Below, piece after piece: positions 1 through 14,404 of a stretch of 64,000 nucleotides of DNA. The stretch is from Amphiduros pacificus (taxonomy: Eukaryota > Annelida > Polychaeta > Phyllodocida > Hesionidae). The number at the start of each line of letters is the position of its first letter. The stretch's first letter is position 1. Location: NCBI GenBank assembly GCA_949316495.1, contig OX439008.1:14341532-14405531 (forward strand), written 5' to 3'. Both the position numbers and the translations under genes were made by a program. The notes beneath the pieces are model-generated. The model ran no database searches. It saw nothing but the letters and a program-made list of their open reading frames with translations, and had not been told where the DNA came from.

Positions 1-1047
1 TTAGTCAGAGGCCATTTTAGCACACAAAAGTAGGGAAGTAGGTCAATCAGATTCTGCATGGCAGCTTGCAGTTTATTGGTAGAATAACCCTCATCAGCTG
101 ATCGAGAGATACTTGCATAATGACAGTCTATTATTAGCACAGTTTATTATTAGACCGAGTGAAAACTGGGTCAGTAGGTCAGTAAGCTCACTGATTCATA
201 ACTGCAAATTCACGCACAAATAAATCAATAAGCCTTAGAGAACCCATAATAGTACACATTTTTACCACGTGTCATGTTCAAATGTATTCATTAAAGACAC
301 ATTGCCAATCCAAGCATGACATACATTACTGATACCAATACTATTAATCAAGTTACAGCCAATATTGGCAGATCAATCAATCTGTATCAAATTCAAAGAT
401 AAATGTTCAATAAGGCATGACTGTTCACTCAAACTTGAACTTCTAACAACAACATCATGATACACATTCCCACCAAGTTTCAAGTTTCGATGTTATTATG
501 TTCCGAAGTAATTTCAAAATGTTTTATTGTTCATTAGAGTTTGACTGTTCACTGAAGCATAACTTTCATCATGTTAGAAATTCTACTCATTAATATGTAA
601 TAACTTACAAAAAATTAAAGCTCCATAATAGTCACTGAATAATGTTTTGTCAACATTTTCTTCACTGAGGCATGACTGATCACCCAAACATAAATTCCTC
701 ACTGATACCACTACAATCAACTTGCATCACGCACCCGAAAACAATAGCTCCATCCGTTATATTCACTTAAAGTTCTTTTAAGTGTTCACTACGGCATGAC
801 TGTTCACTCAAGAGAAAATTGTTTTTTCAACAGATCTCAAGGGAGAACCTCATGATACACATTTCTACCAAGTTTCAAGATCGGACGTTGTTTTATTGCC
901 AACACTTCAAAGACACGTCTAAGTTTTTTTTCCTGCAAAATGTTGAATAACTCTTTGAAGCGTTACTTACTATTCACTGAAGCATGACTTCTGGGTAACT
1001 AGCCAATGAATAGTTCATGACTCTAAATGGTTAAAGACGGACAAATG
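1..1047. repeat. Gene-free stretch with degenerate ~125-bp repeat
   Basis: No coding region is evident. From about 410 to 1000 a motif resembling ggcatgactgttcactcaa recurs at about 414, 538, 666, 793 and 970, i.e. every 124-128 bases with one longer gap, and a second phrase (catgatacacatt..accaagtttcaag) recurs at about 457 and 851. This fits an old, diverged tandem repeat of about 125 bp. The first 400 bases show nothing recognisable. Confidence 0.5.
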
Positions 1048-1204
1048 CAGGGGCGGATCCAAGATTTTTTACCCCGGGGGCTCAAATGTGCCCTGAAAAA
1101 CACGGGGGGGGGGGGGGTGTTTCTAGTTCCCCAAAGCCCCCCTAGCCACAGACCCCCGGGCGGCTTCAGCCCCCAAAGCCCCCCCCCCCCTGGATCCGCC
1201 ACTG
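1048..1204. mobile_element. Short TIR element (MITE), hAT-like ends
   Basis: The element opens with caggggcggatcca and closes with tggatccgccactg, a near-perfect terminal inverted repeat of about 15 bp. The interior is mostly G and C homopolymer runs with no coding capacity. The 5-mer aaatg stands immediately on both sides (1043-1047 and 1205-1209), which would be the target duplication. CAG...CTG ends suggest hAT-type, but a 5-bp duplication is shorter than the usual 8 bp, so the superfamily is uncertain. Confidence 0.65.
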
Positions 1205-1794
1205 AAATGAACTGGTGGACATAGGGAGGAATGGATAGTGATGTCTTAGTCTCGCCGACAGCTGTCATAAGTCAGACAATAAAACTGTTAATTGTTTCAT
1301 CTACAAACATATGAATAATCACAAAATTATGTAAACCTGATTTTCAGTGTGTATAATTTAATATTCGTGCACACTTTTATGATGATTGATCATGCAGTTA
1401 TGGGAGAGAGCTTTTAAAAATATTTCAAGATGAGAGAAAAATGTGGAGATTATAATCTTTAATGGAGCCACTGTTGGGAGTGTGCTAGACACAGTTTATA
1501 CGTAGAATAGGTGTCTAATGAGGCGCCAATGTTGACAACAAAGTAGCGACAGAAAATCAACCAATCCGAGAACACCAATTTTCACCATCTGTGTCCAGAA
1601 ATAATCGTCTGTTGGAAAGTTTTGAAAAACACACACAAATACAATTATCATGTCAGAAAAGAGACATTCTATCGAACAGTACAATTCACGTGACACTTAA
1701 CAGGGATTTAAATTTTAGATTATTCAAATTGGTTTATTTTTTTAAATGTATCCTCCCACTAGCCCCGTATTCTACAAAGTACATCGAGATAGAA

Positions 1795-2079
1795 CATTGC
1801 CAACTGTTGCCTTTATATGCCTGTCTGATATTGCCAACTGTTGCCTATATATGCCTGTCTGATATTGCCAACTGTTGCCTATATATGCCTGTCTGATATT
1901 GCCAACTGTTGCCTATATATGCCTGTCTGATATTGCCAACTATTGCCTATATATGCCTGTCTGATATTGCCAACTATTGCCTATATATGCCTGTCTGATA
2001 TTGCCAACTGTTGCCTATATATGCCTGTCTGATATTGCCAACTGTTGCCTATATATGCCTGTCTGATATTGCCAAATGT
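1795..2079. repeat. 34-bp minisatellite, about 8 copies
   Basis: The unit gatattgccaactgttgcc + tatatatgcctgtct is repeated head to tail with very few differences (one cctttatatg variant, two actattgcc variants, one terminal aaatgttg). No function is suggested. Confidence 0.93.
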
Positions 2080-2251
2080 TGTTAATTAACGATATCATGC
2101 TGTACGATCATTTTCTCACTCAGTAATTTGGCAAAGCACTTTGTACTATAAGGCGACTCAAAAACATTTGAAATGGACTTCTCAGCCCGGAACAACACCT
2201 TTTATTGAGACATTGCTTTGCATTTTTATTGGAATTATATGTAGCACTGTA

Positions 2252-2401
2252 CAGTGCCGTAGCTAGGGGGGTTTCCGGGTTGCCCGGAACCCCCCCCCCC
2301 CCCCTTTAGCAGTTAATAGTTTCAACACAATGATTTCAACTATTTCATATGGTTTTCAATTTTGGAAACCCCCCCCTAACCCAATCCTAGCTACGGCACT
2401 G
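2252..2401. mobile_element. Short TIR element (MITE), hAT-like ends
   Basis: The ends cagtgccgtagctagg and cctagctacggcactg are exact inverted repeats of 16 bp. The inside is C/G homopolymer plus AT-rich filler with no coding capacity. The 5-mer ctgta lies directly outside both ends (2247-2251, 2402-2406). Like the element at 1048 it seems to have a 5-bp target duplication, so the two may belong to one unusual lineage. Confidence 0.75.
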
Positions 2402-2904
2402 CTGTACATCAGTTATCTCTTTTTATGAGAATATTAAGCAGAAAATCGTGATGTTCAGTCAACTGAGCTATATTTGGTTAATTCGGTTGAGTGCACACAC
2501 AAAAATATACTATATATAAATCACTATACATATGTCTTATGATTGTGAACTCTGTAAACAGTTATATTTTTCACGAATAAAATCATACGTAACATTGATG
2601 GGAGTAATTCAATCTTCTACCTCTGTCGTAATTGCAGGTATATTTGATGTTATTCGAAATTTGGGCTTTCCTGAGTCTTGCTCACCAAAATATCGTGTAA
2701 TGAGAATTGAACAACATCCGGTTATGACCTGTGATCAGCTGGCTGACCGACACGATAACGAGTCAGGACAATGCAGGATCTGTATCAATGGACAAGAATC
2801 AGTGAACAGCCGGATATGTATGAAAAGTCATGACTTGCGGCCGACACTGAACGCACCTTTCTACCATTGAGGCCAGGGACTGATATGAGAGGGAAGTCCT
2901 GTCA
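2402..2904. other. No recognisable gene
   Basis: Contains one 112-codon open frame at 2532-2870 on the plus strand without recognisable domain, convincing splice sites or codon bias. I do not call it a gene. Confidence 0.4.
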
Positions 2905-3208
2905 TGCAGGTAGAATACAATACTGATATGTCACTTCACGTGCACGGCAGAATACAATACTGATATGTCACTTCACGTGCAAGTAGAATACAATGCTTGA
3001 TATGTCACTTCACGTGCAGGTAGAATACAATGCTGATATGTCACTTCACGTGCACGGCAGAATACAATACTGATATGTCACTTCACGTGCACGGCAGAAT
3101 ACAATACTGATATGTCACTTCACGTGCAAGTAGAATACAATACTGATATGTCACCTCACGTGCAAGTAGAATACAATGCTGATATGTCACTTCACGTGCA
3201 CGGCAGAA
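2905..3208. repeat. 36-bp minisatellite, about 8 copies
   Basis: Unit tagaatacaatactgatatg + tcacttcacgtgcagg, with two main variants at the join (gcaggtag, gcacggcag). Copies alternate between the variants, so the array grew by copying blocks of more than one unit. Confidence 0.93.
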
Positions 3209-3901
3209 TACACTCATACAAAAATGTATACTGAGCGTTCTTTAAAGCTCAGAATAAGATAACTTTAGATGATAGAGAAATTACTTGCATTTACTCTTTG
3301 AGACGTGTATTGGTTGTATATATATAAGCAATACAGGTAACAAATTCAACGCAGGTTAAAGGAACTTAAATAGCAGATGTTTAAAAAGATTTCTTAGTTG
3401 TTATCCAAACAGTAATTTGATATTCATTTTGATAAATTCAGTGGATAATTGTTGAGAATACTTAAGGGAATAATAATGTGCTAGTGTTTCATAACAACAA
3501 TGCTACGTAACTTTCCCATTCGAGGTCTCCCATAAAATACATCCCCAGAACTTTGTCTGATGAACCCCTGCTGTAAATTGCTTAAAAGATCTAAATGAAA
3601 CACTAATGTGTCAGTCAATGCATTGTCACCACCGATACATCTTCTATGAATGTTGCCTCATAGATATATTCGTTTTAATCACATAGTGATTGTTTTGAAT
3701 ATATTTAATTACAAAAGAGGACGATCTCAGTAATATATCCAGACTTCATATGGCTCGTCTGTAAAAGGAAATTTGAGAAGAATTCTCAACCCATCCATAG
3801 TATTTTTGTTCATTGAGAGTAGTAGTATGACTTTTATCAGTAGGACCTCAGTACTTTACTTGCCTAAAGTCTCAAGGTGTGTCCATTAGGGTGAAACACT
3901 T
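3209..3901. other. No recognisable feature
   Basis: AT-rich sequence without a supportable gene, repeat or motif. Confidence 0.4.
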
Positions 3902-4260
3902 TGGGGCTCAGTGAGTCAAGCTTGGACGGCCCCCAGACACTCCGGAAATGACTGAATCGGAGAAAGAGATCTGTACATTTATAAGTTTAATGGGAATACC
4001 AAAACTAGTGTGACTTACTTGTTCAACTTGTTCAAAGGTAGACACTCTTAGCTAATTTAGCCTGTATCTATTAATATCATTGGGGCCCAGTGAGTCAAGC
4101 TTGGACGGTCCCCAGACACTCCGGAAATGACTGAATCGGAGAAAGAGATCTGTTCATTTATAAGTTTAATGGAAATACCTAAACTAGTGTGACTTATTTG
4201 TTCAACGTGTTCAACAGGTAGACACTCTAAGCTAATTTAACCTGTATTTATTAATATCAT
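3902..4260. repeat. Tandem duplication, ~180-bp unit, 2 copies
   Basis: 3902-4080 and 4081-4260 are near-identical, each starting ggggcycagtgagtcaagc and ending attaatatcat. They differ at a handful of positions, so this is a recent duplication. No coding capacity is seen. Confidence 0.92.
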
Positions 4261-5219
4261 CAGCTACTTAGTTCAAATTATGTACCAATTGCATGAGGCC
4301 AAATGATACTGTAATTATTACAACAGGTGTCACTATCATCAGATAATTATCATTTCTTGTCAACCACCAATATTGTTCAGGCTTAAGATCAATATCTATA
4401 TATTTGATCACACCCAATAGTTTATTTAGGCGATACAATTATGTAACTTTAAGTTGGACTGAGAGGTCATCTACGATGCAATCACATGACTAATCAAGTC
4501 AACAGTGTAAGGGGTTTCCATGCCAACCTTTGTTTTGGATTGGACCAATCAATTCCGGTCATTATCATGGTTAGTCATTCATTAATTAGGCACATGCAGT
4601 ACACTAATTAGCACACATATCAGCAGTATACATTGTATGGACATCCTATGCACAAAGACAAAGGATATAAATACATGCAACCAAAACAAGATGCTATCTT
4701 AAAATGTTTTAGGTGATGTCTATGGGACATAAACCTCTGGTTCACAAACCACATTCAGTTTTATCCATGTTTTGCATTTGCACATTGATACAATGCTTCG
4801 AAAAATTAGATGGAAATAAATGATACATATATCTGTGTGTAGAAATGTTGACAGTGGTAGTGTATTATTCTGAGAATGTAAATCGTGGGCATGGTTAGGA
4901 ACGCAGATTATATATGTGTGTTATAAAATGTGAATTATATAAAACCCTTTCATCCTTCATTTACCTAAATGCATCATTTGAGAAAATGATATTTTGAAGG
5001 CGTTTGACAAATGCTCGAATGGTGCATAGAATTATGTTCAATTTCTTGAAAAAAAAAATAACTAAACAGTTTTTCATTAAATGTACACATGCTAATAATC
5101 TTTAAGCTCGTTTGTAAAATCAAGGGCATCATTTGTGAGAGGCACAAATCTGAAGTCAGCACAGTATTCACTGCATACTAGGTGTCCTTCTCACAGTTCA
5201 ATCATTTCTTGTGGTATAA
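4261..5219. other. No recognisable feature
   Basis: AT-rich; short open frames only, none with domain or splice support. Confidence 0.4.
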
Positions 5220-5975
5220 GGAGGTCACAGTGACCTAGTTACATAACTCATTGCAAACCATGACGTATTTGACATGCCTTGAGGTAGGTCACTAGTTACA
5301 TAAATCGTGTACAAGCCCCTCATAGGTAGATCATTATCTGCCAAGTCAAAATGATATTGCTGTAATTGTTCAGAAATAGAGCATTCACAAGTCAATTTGC
5401 TTGTCATGACCTTAACCTTGACCCAAGATCACAAAATGTCCACCCCCACTTCCCAAAATGTCCACCCCCCAAAAAAAACAAACAAACAAACAAAGCAAAA
5501 CAAAAAACAAACAAACAAATTCCAGGCTTGTAAACAGTAATATTATCTTGGATAATTGTTATTAGACTAAGAGACACATTAATTGATTTCAAATGCCACT
5601 CAGTGCAGTGAGCTGCAGCATATCCCCAGCATATCTCAGTGGAGGGGTGTCAGGTATGGTGGTGGGAAAACAGCTATTCTTGCTTTGTGTCCCAGACAGA
5701 TAGGACATTGGTTCAGTGTTAAATATGATCAACCTCATGGTGTTCTTTGTATCCATGAGGTGTGATTATATGAAATATAGATTTATGAAATAAATCAGTG
5801 TCCAATTTATTTAGGATCTTTGCTATCTAATGTCATGCTATATACCTGACCCATATGTCCAAGCATAATTGAATAAGGAAGAATACAAGGTGTAGCGACA
5901 GCGGTGATGGCATTGGCGAATTTGGCGGCGGCGGACACAATGAAAACTGAGCAAGAACATAAAGTCAGCTTGGAT
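5220..5975 (-). repeat. Dispersed repeat, inverted relative to 45175-45520
   Basis: Blocks here read on the minus strand resemble the plus-strand region 45175-45520: the gcggcggcgga block with agtcagct nearby at 5920-5975, a ggacatat..tatagca block near 5838-5862, a caggcctg/gaatttt-like block at 5520-5535, and the gatcttgggtcaaggttaaggtca block at 5410-5435. Spacing differs, so the two are diverged or rearranged copies of one dispersed element. Family unknown. A short (aaac)n stretch lies at 5474-5520. Confidence 0.45.
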
Positions 5976-8394
5976 TGACTTAATTATATTTTGCTCTGCC
6001 AAAAGCTGATTAAATATTCAATATGTCATTACTAGTTGCTGATGAGATTCCTAATTTCCAGTGCCAAATTTGCTTGAAATTGTGCAAAGGTATTTCTCAA
6101 TGGATTGAAACCAATCCTACCTTGATAAAAGCAAATACAATAGGAGGTGACTGCAGAAACAAACTAAAGAATAAATATTATGCAACTACGGCTATAATGA
6201 GATGTATTTCATGAACCACAAGAAAACCTGTTAGGCTGTTATAATTTTATCTTTAATCGTCATGCCCATCTTGTTTTGACCATTACACAGTAATGGTCTT
6301 CATGATTTACTACTGTTTCTAATTTAAACTGTAAAACTGTTACATTTGGCAAGATGATAGCTGGAAAAATGCGTAGTGTGTAAACAAGTGACTTTAAGGC
6401 CAGTCACACCACAACAGCTTCACATTCACCATACCAGCACAAAACATGCACGCATACAAAGACACAGCAGTAGCAAACCCTGAGCACAAGCCTCTGATCT
6501 GAAATGTAATTGAAAATTATGAAGAAAACTAAATAGAAATATTTCCTGGGTTATTTTAAATTTGCTATATTAAACCAGGAAGGCCACGCAGATGCTCTAT
6601 GATTTGCAATTCTGGCATTTAATAGTGCCAAAATCCTGATCCAGCTTGGCGCTAAATAGTCCAGAAAAACATTTCAGAGTATCGCCTGTCTAATGAGATC
6701 CATTCAGGAGCTGCCAATCAGGCACTCCACTCCCATAATGCATCATCAAATATGGCGGCACTAGAGGAACGCTGCCAATCACACGTGACTCATCGCTATA
6801 AAAACAACCTTTTAGAAATGAAAGACAACCCACGCATGTCGTGTTTTGGAACAAATCAGATGCAATTTGCATGAACGGAAATATATAAAAAAATAATTTA
6901 AAAGGTGACATTCATAAAATATAACACATCCTTATATCAAAAGGAATATACACAGCTAGATAAATGTATATACCACGGAATTTTTTATGGTAAGGGATGG
7001 GGTTGGTTAGTTGGGCATGGGGCAATAATGACCTTTGTACATTTTGTGACCCAAGCAGTATTCAACAATTCTTTTCCCTTATCCAGCTTCCAGCAAACAA
7101 TGTTTGAAACAATTTTGTGGCATTCTTTTCAAAGATAATATGGAAGCAAAGCTTTGTACATGAATTACACTATTAATACAGATTTGCAATTTTAAGAAAG
7201 TTGGCTACCTGTTATACCTCACGTGGTGATACAAATATTCACAAGGGGTAATGCTCAAATTGGCAAGCAAATTAGTCGGCCATACATGTGGTGACCATGA
7301 TCCGTAGATGTCATTCCTTGCTAACTTATAATAATGTCACTACCAAGATGGATTCCCACTCACACACACTTTAATCTAACACAAATCTGAGTATGTTGTT
7401 TTTTTTGGAAGACATGGATTAATGTAAGATCAATGGTTCATATTGTGTACTAGGCTTGAGCATGGCTCTGCTTTTGTGAATATCTATATCTTGTATATTG
7501 TCAGCCTGCTCTTAGTTTTTATGGTAATTGTAAACCACAAATAAAACTAAATTAAGAAAATCTGCCATGTTTTCCAATTGAGAATCTGTGATGTTCTAAA
7601 ACTATTGTGGCTTCCTTGTTGATCTGTGGCTTCCTTGTTGATCTGTGGCTTCCTTGTTGATTTCTTCCCTATGCTGGTTGCACCAGATACTACTTAAAAA
7701 TAACCACGACATTATTTAAATGATTTCCAACATATTCTTTTACTACTTTATACTTTTTGGCTATCTTGAAAGACTGATATCTCACATACACTTAAGTAAG
7801 ATGAGATCATGAAGCGTCACCATGCATGATCATATCAATAATAGTCTACCTTTAAGTACAGATCAATAAGCAATTTAAAATAATGTTTGACATATGTGAT
7901 CATCATAATGCAGTCTCCCCATCTTATCAAGCTTAAAAGCCGCTACTTTATCTCACCACTCTTAGAAACTCAAAGCTGCTCAGGCTTTGAGGGTACCCTC
8001 TGAGGGCGAACTTCTTTGATAAAAGACAAGCACATTGTTGTTTTCAGACCCGTTATACAAATCAGAACTGGAACAAATCACGCATGCGTGCTCCATGATA
8101 TATTAGCATTTGTGTATTGCTTAACAAAATGTAGAAATGCTATTAAAATTAGGAAAAATACAAAACATCTGACAGTAATTATTTCTGCTCTGGAAGATTC
8201 TCATTTTTTCATTTTGCCGTTCATGGTTTTAAAACGGCTTAGTCGGATGTAGTCAATATATGGCACTTGTGAGCATTGCAGTACAATGGTTTTTACTGAC
8301 AATGATAGCACAAAATGAGGCCTTGTACCAAAGCATCGTGACAACATGGCGCCCTTGCCTAAGCCCCCTTGTCTCAATACAATGACATGCAAAG
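5976..8394. other. No recognisable gene
   Basis: AT-rich with short open frames only. Contains a threefold 19-bp repeat (gtggcttccttgttgatct) at about 7606-7662. Motifs of the type aaatatggcggc (near 6752) resemble YY1 sites but stand alone. Confidence 0.4.
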
Positions 8395-9105
8395 CCACCT
8401 GAATTACTCTACCACCTGAATTACTCTACCACCTGAATTACTCTACCACCTGAATCACTCTACCACCTGAATTACTCTACCACTTGAATTACTCTACCAC
8501 CTGAATTACCCTACCACCTGAATTACTCTACAACCTGAATCACTCTACCACCCGAATTACTCTACCACCTGAATCACTCTACCACCTGAATTACTCTACC
8601 ACCTGAATTACTCTACCACTTGAATTACTCTACCACTTGAATTACTCTACCACTTGAATTACTCTACCACCTGAATTACTCTACCACCTGAATTACTCTA
8701 CCACTTGAATTACTCTACCACTTGAATTACTCTACCACCTGAATTACTCTACCACCTGAATCACTCTACCACCTGAATTACTCTACCACCTGAATTACTC
8801 TACCACTTGAATTACTCTACCACCTGAATTACTCTACTACCTGAATTACTCTACCACCTGAATTACTCTACTACCTGAATTACTCTACCACCTGATTCAC
8901 TCTACCACCTGAATCACTCTACCACCTGAATTACTCTACCACCTGAATTACTCTACCACCTGAATTACTCTACCACCTGAATTACTCTACCACCTGAATT
9001 ATTCTACCACCTGAATTACTCTACCACCTGAATTACTCTACCACCTGAATTACTTTACCACCTGAATTACTCTACCACCTGAATTACTCTACCACCTGAA
9101 TTACT
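8395..9105. repeat. 17-bp minisatellite, about 42 copies
   Basis: Unit acctgaattactctacc runs head to tail for about 710 bp. Variants (acttg, gaatcac, ctactac, ctacaac, one gattcac, one ttaccct) are scattered in blocks, showing growth by multi-unit duplication. The unit is not a multiple of three and has a stop in some frames; it is non-coding. Confidence 0.95.
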
Positions 9106-9204
9106 TATAATTGGGGGCTGTTATTTAGGAAATGCATTTGCAGTAAATATAGGATGGGCTTCAAAATCTGAGATGTCATTCATTTAACGTCACTGCAACC
9201 CCGT

Positions 9205-9268
9205 CCCCACAAAAACAAAAAACAAAAAAAAACAAACAAACAAACAAACAAAAACAAAAACAAAAAAC
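9205..9268. repeat. A/C simple repeat (caaa/caaaaa)n
   Basis: Runs of caaa and caaaaa. It could be a retroposon tail, but no SINE or LINE body is visible beside it. Confidence 0.7.
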
Positions 9269-10200
9269 CTCAGGATTGAGTGCTTCACAGAAGCACCCAT
9301 TGGCCCAATGTTGTTCTTTTACCCCACATTCTATGGAAAATATTCACATTCTATGGAAAATACACTGATCCAACCTTTTTACTTAAACGACAATAATTGC
9401 ATCCATCGATAATGTACAGACCGAAACTATCCGTGAATCTTTGAATAGAAATATAAGAAATAAAAAGAATGTCTATGATTTGAGTGTGACTAGTATTCAA
9501 TCACAGCCAATCGAAATGCTTTGACACATTGGTTACATTTCATATTTTTTCAGTCCCAATCATATTCAAATGGTCTTGTCCAAATTTACATAGTATGCTT
9601 TGATTTATGTGTTCCAGGTACATTCTAGGTTTTTTCTATGGAATATGTGTTCTTTAATGATGCACCTTTGGAGGTGCTAACCAATGAGCAAATATTAATA
9701 TAATGAGAAACAGGTACAATTATCACTTGGCCTGGATTGGGAGTGGTTATAGTTATTGGATTGGCTATATTATATGCCTGAATCTTATGTAATACAGACC
9801 TGGTATATTCACCAAATCACGCCAATCACACATAGAAAATATATGAATGTTTAATACTATAACGCTTAAAATACCTTAACCTTTTTCTGATTTTCTGTGA
9901 ACAAGAATTAACATGATATTTCCAATATATCAATGAAAATTATCTACAAATCATATTACATTATATCCTATATATTGTAAAGAATATATAGGATAGATTA
10001 AACATTGCACCTGTACATTTAATACCTATGATCATAATATCCCATTCACGGTAAATTTGATTTCACATTTCTATTTTCATAATTGTAGAAATATCACATC
10101 ACGCTTATATCACCACAAACCATCATTATCTCTATTTAATGGAGCATATAAGCTGTAACAACAGTGCTGCAGGATTCAATAGAAAGAGCATTATTCCCAG
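9269..10200. other. No recognisable feature
   Basis: AT-rich; includes an 18-bp direct doublet (cacattctatggaaaata) at about 9328-9363. Confidence 0.4.
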
Positions 10201-10364
10201 ATGGTCATTGCTGTTAGAGTGGGTGTGTCTCATGTGTGTCCACGTATAGCACATACATCGCTATGCAACACATATCTGTATTGCCTAGGATTAACTTATG
10301 TTATGTTCTACAATGTTACATACCTGTGTTACGTTTTATTCTGCAATGTCACATAACTATATAA

Positions 10365-10915
<551 letters not shown>

Positions 10916-11070
10916 ACATTGTTTCTACTGTGTCACATAACTGTGTATTGCCTGGGGTTAATTTGTGCTTTGTTCCTCTATGTCACATAAGTATGTATTA
11001 CTGTGTATTGCTGTGTATCGGTTAGGTTATGTTTTGTTCTACTATGTCTCATTACATCTCTGTTGTGCCT

Positions 11071-14000
11071 GGGGTTAAATTTAACTTCTTACGTGTACAC
11101 AATAATACAAATCAGCGATTTTCTTGTTCTAATTTGGTAAGAAATATACAACTGTAATAAATGAGTATCTATTTTATTATTTAGTCACGTATCTATATAT
11201 TTTTTTTCTGTTATAGCCAGTGACTTTCCATAAGCCAGTAATTTAACCATTCGGTACATATTACATGCTTCAAGAAATAGCCTTCTAGATTATATAAATA
11301 ATCCCTGGACTAAGCCTAGCATCCTTATATTGTAATTATAAGAGCTTATATCCACATAATGCCTGATGCCTTTCTGCTTTGCTTACTATGGTCATTATAC
11401 ATATCCACAATGTGAAACAAATGCTTGTGTTTAGCAGGCTCTAATATCGATTATTTCCAGAGCAATGCTGTTGTCAGAGATACCAAATCAGTTGCCAATA
11501 TTCCTAACCCACCTGTTATGTATTGTCATGGATAATGAAACATACATCCGGTTTTATAGCTCCATCGAAGATAGCTCCATCAGAGATAGCCGATCCTTAT
11601 CTACACCTGCCCTCAAATTATTTTCACACCCCCCCCCCCCCCCCCAAAAAAAAAAATCAAAACACAGGTCAGATATGAAGGCAGATTCCTCACTCTTGGC
11701 ACATTATCAGACAAACAGAGGAATTTTTTCACATCGTGATACTCTGCTCGGTCTAGAGTATCATTACAATAAATTTATAGAAGTACCGATTGAAAATGGC
11801 GGTCCCTTGGTTAACATTAATAGTGGAAGGGGTAGACATTTAGAACGCCAATGGCTGAGGTTTAGTATTTCTATCTTGTTTTATTGATAACTTTGTTCCC
11901 AAGATTATCAAAGATCGGGACACACAACCTTAGAGTGTTGGTCATTTTGATTTTCACATCATCAGATTGTACTCAGCGTATCGTAGGTCCTTTTATATTA
12001 CTTGCATATATCTTAAAGGCTATTTAATAGCTTTTTTAATTAATTTAAAGAATCTGATCGGTTGGGATAAAAATCAAAACCTCGTCATTTGAGTGATATA
12101 CATCGCCGCCTCATATATACAAACATAGAAGCATTTGGGAAACACCCATGAGAGCCGGGATAAAGCTAATGGAATTTGTTAAAACAACACTCCACTCCGC
12201 ACCATCCATCTATGGGTTGAACAGAATGGCAACATGGCGTCCAAACATGGCGGCATCTGCACTAGAAAGCGGATTTAGTCAGTCACATAGTAATATGTAA
12301 TCGCGAGCTTGATTAATGCTTTGATCAGATTATCTTAGTATCTGAATCATTTTTGTCATCGTATTGGAAGGTTAATGATTGCTACTAAAGGTTTGGGTTC
12401 TTTTAACAGTTTTATAGCTATTCCACTGAAAACAGTATTGTATATTTGTAAATCTAGATAATGTGTGTTGTCAACATCATTTCTTAAGAATCTGTTTATT
12501 ATTATTGCAAGCTATTTATTGTTGCCGATATTGTTCTGATTATATAGACATCATCCCATGAATTCTATGTTATAACAGTATATTATTTTTATGATTAGCG
12601 TCTGGACAGCTTACACCGAGAAGCCATCAATCACCAAGTGTAATTGTGTCATCTTGTCCCCGGTCTGTCACATATGGTGCAAACGAAGGGCACAAGGGTC
12701 GGACACCAGTACATCTACAAACTCTGACCAGACAACAACATGACAAATAACGTCAATCCTAGACTTATTAAGGTTAAAAATAAATAATACTTAAATTTCG
12801 CAAAATAAGAAATACATTCTTTAATGTGCCATGCCTATCAGGTTCTCGATTTTTGCAACATGATTTATCAATGAAGTAATTTATAATTATCAATGAGCAT
12901 TTCTTAAGTGAAATATATATTTTTAATGTTTAATTAATCTCTAATCATGTTCTGACGTGAACATTCATGAGTACAAAACATGACAACAATCTTACATGCA
13001 TATAATGTCAAAATGTCAAAATCTTACATGCATATAATGTGGGTCACAATGTAAAAATATGACCTCCATATGATTGTTTATAACGCTAATATATGAATTG
13101 TGGTATATCTTGTGCAAAATATGTCACCTCATTAATCTAACGTTAAGTTAATCTTTTGACATGTCAGTTTTATTTCAAATATTTGACAAAAATATGACAA
13201 TTACGAATAACAGATGCATGACTGTTTCAAACCCACAAAGGTGAGCTCGGTAAACTACGTCAAAGTCTCGGAACAGGTGTGGGTTCCAGAACTTCCGGTT
13301 AACCGAGCTTAATGGCTGCCTTTTCATTTATTGGGTCCATTCACATGTTCAGATAAGTAAACATCGTGTTTGACAGAGCTGTAAGGCTTGAGTTTTACTA
13401 ATTGGATCGATTGTAATCTCAGTAATGGAGTTTTCTAAAATAATGTATATATATATATTATACTAACCTATAAATCGCACAACAGGATTAATATTCATAT
13501 TTTGATCACGTGTTTTCCCATAAACGAATATACCTGACATTTGAGTTGAAACACTGGAGTAAGGTACAGTGGGTTAAAAGAGGGCTGTGGGCTGTGAAAT
13601 TATCTCATTCTACCCAAACATTAAAACATAATTCTCTCCTCTCTCCAAAATAAAAATGCAATTCCCCGTCCGCCAAGAAGTAGGGGACATTAATATTATC
13701 TTTATGTACACATGTTATGATCGTCTCCTCTTCACACTTATTGGCACAGTCACCATCTTCAGAGAAATATATCATTACTTAAATATAAATATTTGTGAGA
13801 AGGTATTTTTGAAACTCTTCTTGTGGCAAATAGGTCAAGCTGGATAAAATAATTATTCATAGCTTCGATATCTAAAAGATACATTCTGCTTTCTATTTTC
13901 TAAATCAAATATTATGTATCTCAATACAAAAATTCAGAGACAGAATGTTAAGAGGCACATGCAAATTAAATGTGATTTACTCATAATTGTCAAAGGTAAA

Positions 14001-14365
14001 TAATTACATGTTTCTTTTCAGTGTTTTTCAGTTTCTTCTAAATGTTATAACGATTATCACGATAGCATTGAGATTCTACTTGTCATTTATTACCATTAAA
14101 AATATATTTGATATTTTTCTAATCTTCATATTTTACTCATAAATATTCATTTTATGTAATGGAAACATCTCTTTTAGAAATCAAACATTTCATTAGGTTT
14201 GCCATGTACATCACGAAGCAGATGAGAGCCGACACGAGATCGTCATTTTCACCTATTATCGGGACAATTAAGGGCGTGTCCTGTCACTGAATTAGAGTCA
14301 CGTGTCCACTACCATATCTGGTAATCACCGCCAAAGTGCACAGTCATAGACATGTAAAACCTGGC

Positions 14366-14404
<39 letters not shown>

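Noticed and set aside
8395-9105. CRISPR-like regular repeat array
   Set aside because: Units are directly adjacent without spacers; it is a eukaryotic minisatellite.
11465-11887. 140-codon plus-strand frame
   Set aside because: Crosses C and A homopolymers, has no domain and no splice support.
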